From NCBI GenBank assembly GCA_032622095.1, contig CP136062.1, positions 165,663,590 to 165,727,589 of the forward strand: a DNA stretch of 64,000 nt, read 5' to 3'. This DNA comes from Siphonodentalium dalli. Lineage: Eukaryota; Mollusca; Scaphopoda; Gadilida; Siphonodentaliidae. The first letter of the stretch is position 1, and the number at the start of each line of letters is the position of its first letter. Made by a program: the position numbers and the translations under genes. The notes under the pieces are model-generated. The model worked only from the letters and a program-made list of their open reading frames with translations. It had not been told where the DNA came from and did no database searches. This document shows positions 62,791-64,000 of this stretch, piece by piece.

Positions 62791-64000
62791 ATTTTTTAGT
62801 TCCAAAAGTCATGTTCGTCCATGATATTAAATGATATCTAACCGCTATACAACACACCGTGCAGTTTCAACTGGTAGTTTATACTAGGTATAAACTGGAG
62901 ATGCCTATTCGGACCACCGAGTGGGTTTGACAGGAAATATTTGCAAACAAACAGACTGAATTATCCAGACAATGAACCCAACTGGGGTATGCACTCAGTC
63001 TGTCATATGAAATTATGACTATCTGCGTGAAAATAAATAAAATAACAATTTTGTATTTCATATTTTAGTTTTTTGGCAGCCAGCTTATCAGGGGTATGCA
63101 TGGTAGCGCGCATTTACGCACCCTTTGAAGTATTATGATAACACAGCTCACTTGAGTTATTTTACTCTCACAATTCAATGGGTTACTTAACTCGCTGAGC
63201 GAAACATCTTTGCGCAAAGTTTTAAATATACATATTTATGATATTATCTGCTGACATTAAATCACGATTGCGTTAATTGCCGATTTGGCCGACAAATGTT
63301 ATAGCGTCGGAATTTTAATGTTCCATAACTTAAACTTTTATGATGATGTTCCTTGTTGTTAATACACAATCGTGTGGCGTACTGTTTGTGGGAAATTACT
63401 GGTTGGTATCAGGGCCAATGTAAACTGAATTTGTTTGATCTCAATAAAACCGTACATAATACAGCATTTGAGATAAAATATCAAAACAAGTATACATGTG
63501 AAATTAATATTTACAAGTGATCAAGCAGATTACATACATGTATATACAAGAAACACAACCAATTCCAATTCTCGCCATTAACATTCGGCATTTATTTAGA
63601 TAAGGAGGAGTAATTTGACGCCCTCCCATAAACTGCGGGAATTCGTTATTCCGGGAGTTTATATCATATGGTACCACTGCACCGACATGACTTAACTTCA
63701 TCCAACTAATTTCCTTCAAATTTGAAGCAATGTTAGCATGAAAATAGTGGCCATATATAATCCGGACAAGATGGCGTCAAACATGGCGCCCTTTTTTCAC
63801 ACAAAGCACTAAGTCAGTTTGATCCGAACTGTAGTGAAAAAATATTTTCAACTACAGTATAGTATCCAGGTGAATATAACCCATGCACATGTATAGCCTA
63901 AATCATGTTCAAACAAACACTGGCCTAAACACAGGCTGTTTTCGGGCTAAAGTAATAACACCTTTCTAAAGTAAAAGGTCCATTCAAAAATGTACTGGTT
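62791..64000. other. No gene recognised
   Basis: AT-rich. Near 63765-63792 the words acaagatggcgtc and acatggcgcc resemble the dispersed repeat at 33.6 kb. Confidence 0.4.

Overview
The window is animal nuclear DNA, AT-rich and full of transposons, with long introns and large minisatellites. The style (abundant short MITEs, non-LTR retrotransposons, Helitrons, acatgtacatg-type words) suggests a marine invertebrate, most likely a mollusc or another lophotrochozoan. That placement is inference; no marker gene fixes it.

The only host gene I can support runs on the + strand from about 10.6 to 35.1 kb. It encodes a repulsive guidance molecule / hemojuvelin (RGM) family protein. Eight exons were assembled by eye: 10578-10723, 13957-14086, 21451-21562, 24941-25138, 27471-27585, 29488-29685, 30050-30183 and 34900-35088. 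The reading phase agrees at all seven junctions and gives 406 residues. These include the GDPH self-cleavage motif, a GCPPS motif, a KRRKR furin-type site where hemojuvelin has its own, and a C-terminal hydrophobic GPI-type tail. The signal-peptide exon was not found. In this gene three splice boundaries have been copied into tandem arrays (acceptor of exon 2, donor of exon 3, donor of exon 7), and the start of exon 4 has a decayed duplicate. This is the most unusual feature of the host sequence.

The second major object is an apparently complete + strand non-LTR retrotransposon at 47450-55920. It has a 13-bp target-site duplication, an ORF1 with coiled coil, and a 1192-codon ORF2. ORF2 carries two hydrophobic segments and a 2A-type ribosome-skipping motif ahead of the endonuclease and reverse transcriptase. 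A neighbouring tandem copy of the host flank keeps the pre-insertion sequence. A 5'-truncated relative with its own 11-bp duplication lies at 61033-61798 on the - strand, and the two copies define the same 3' terminus.

Layout: 0-3.8 kb, a decayed LINE on the - strand; 3.8-10.5 kb, dispersed repeats and hairpins; 10.5-35.1 kb, the RGM-like gene, whose introns hold MITEs, a Helitron, a LINE relic and several satellites; 35.1-36.9 kb, four large palindromes; 37.7-38.3 kb, a LINE relic and a foldback; 41-47 kb, MITEs and a cluster of YY1-like words; 47.4-55.9 kb, the intact LINE; 56.3-58.7 kb, 31-bp and 29-bp satellites; 59.0-62.8 kb, a Helitron, the truncated LINE and G/C-rich repeats. I see no tRNA, rRNA or CRISPR.
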